Shown here: positions 4,899-5,568 of the stretch, in pieces | Layout: every line of letters starts with the position of its first letter | Numbering within the stretch: position 1 is the first letter of the stretch | Origin: Chitinophagaceae bacterium | Lineage (GTDB): Bacteria; Bacteroidota; Bacteroidia; Chitinophagales; Chitinophagaceae | NCBI GenBank assembly: GCA_025362915.1 | Contig: JANYEU010000165.1 | Location: 1 to 5,568, forward strand | Length of the DNA: 5,568 nt | Direction of reading: 5' to 3' | Made by a program: the position numbers and the translations under genes | The notes under the pieces: generated by a model | What the model was told of the DNA's origin: nothing | Databases searched by the model: none | Seen by the model: the letters and a program-made list of their open reading frames with translations, nothing else

Positions 4899-5568
4899 TT
4901 ATTCTTTTACAAACTTGCTAATTAACTTATTGCCTTTACTATCCGTTAATTCTATCATATAAACTCCTGCCGCAAGGCTGCTTGCATCAAAAGTGATAGA
5001 CTTGCCACTTACTGGCACATCACCCTTTACAAATGCCAACTTGCCAGTTGCAGTAGTTACTTTCACATTGTAAAGGCTACCACTAATTGCGTCTGTAAGT
5101 GTAATATTCAGCTTGCTTTGTACAGGATTAGGGTAAATGGACAATGGATTGTTTACAGTTACCAATTTCAAAGTTACAATCTTCGTATAACTAATTCTTC
5201 CTATGTTGTCTATTGTTTTCACACGGTAGTACAAGATAGTTGCACCAGTTGGTAAACTTGCATCCTGTATGGAGTATATAGTAGCACCAGTTGACTTGCT
5301 ATTGTTTATTGAAGCAAAATGAACGCCATCAATACTTCTTTCCACATTGTATGAAATAATGTTCGCTTCATTAACTATCTGCCATTTAACCACTACACCT
5401 TCTATATTCTTTATCGCAGACACATCAACAAAGTTTACAGCTAATGGCACCGCACCACCCAACACAACCTTGAACCTGTTGCTGCCCTTACTGGCAGTAT
5501 CAGTGGTTACATTGAAGTTATAAACAGGATTACTACGCATATCTGTAGTAGTACCCAAGAATTTATCC
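4899..5568 (-). CDS. C-terminal part of a secreted or surface protein with a type IX (Por) sorting domain
   Basis: The frame is open to the right edge: three codons (D, K, F) precede the TTG at 5558-5556, which is an internal leucine codon and not a start. The visible 222 residues are the end of a larger protein. Residues about 1-45 end a beta-sandwich with SNRFKVVLGG. Residues about 46-135 look like a fibronectin-III-type module: VVKWQIVNEANIISYNVERS (57-76), then DGVHF and YYRVKTIDNIGRISYTKIV. From about 140 comes the sorting domain: LSIYPNPVQSKLNITL (142-157), SLAAGVYMIEL (197-207) and the basic end KLISKFVKE (214-222). Family knowledge: this C-terminal domain directs proteins across the outer membrane by the type IX secretion machinery, is removed on export, and leaves the protein on the surface or released. 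The main function lies in the missing N-terminal part, perhaps an adhesin or enzyme. Confidence 0.93.
   Translation of the reverse strand, partial: DKFLGTTTDMRSNPVYNFNVTTDTASKGSNRFKVVLGGAVPLAVNFVDVSAIKNIEGVVVKWQIVNEANIISYNVERSIDGVHFASINNSKSTGATIYSIQDASLPTGATILYYRVKTIDNIGRISYTKIVTLKLVTVNNPLSIYPNPVQSKLNITLTDAISGSLYNVKVTTATGKLAFVKGDVPVSGKSITFDASSLAAGVYMIELTDSKGNKLISKFVKE

Noticed and set aside
5556..5558. TTG as the start codon of the sorting-domain protein
   Set aside because: The frame stays open upstream to the window edge and the first visible residues belong to a domain already under way, so the gene starts outside the window.

Overview
The window looks like a piece of a Bacteroidota chromosome, probably Chitinophagaceae or a near relative. 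Three things point there: a C-terminal type IX secretion (Por) sorting domain, a short YtxH-family membrane protein together with a YdeI/OmpD-associated protein of the form common in that phylum, and exact matches to the Bacteroidota -7 promoter box TAnnTTTG in front of two genes. The DNA is AT-rich, and Shine-Dalgarno sites are absent or weak, which also fits.

Layout. Positions 1-139 hold the start of a minus-strand gene running off the left edge; it may be the first ORF of an insertion sequence whose outer end lies near 139. Positions 140-595 contain no gene but carry a cluster of small inverted repeats (240-349) and, just before glyQS, a promoter box so close to the start codon that the mRNA may be leaderless. 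glyQS (596-2071, +) is a complete single-chain glycyl-tRNA synthetase. It is followed by a tandem array of 7-base units and a good intrinsic terminator. Two overlapping plus-strand genes (2200-2661 and 2655-3101) encode small related proteins that I do not recognise by name; their layout suggests a SecB-like fold.

From 3147 onwards everything is on the minus strand, convergent with the first half. There is a decayed C-terminal half of a VOC (glyoxalase/bleomycin-resistance fold) gene with an in-frame stop, a strong hairpin terminator, a ytxH-type gene (3378-3647), a YdeI/OmpD-associated protein (4000-4593), another terminator, and the C-terminal 222 residues of a large secreted or surface protein with a type IX sorting signal (4899 to the right edge).

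The genes do not form one pathway: this is a housekeeping gene (glyQS) followed by small accessory and stress-type genes. The parts most worth a second look are the overlapping pair of paralogous SecB-like proteins, the VOC pseudogene whose coding sequence forms one arm of the neighbouring terminator, and the possible leaderless start of glyQS. I see no CRISPR array, tRNA, rRNA or phage module, and no clear evidence of a large new system.
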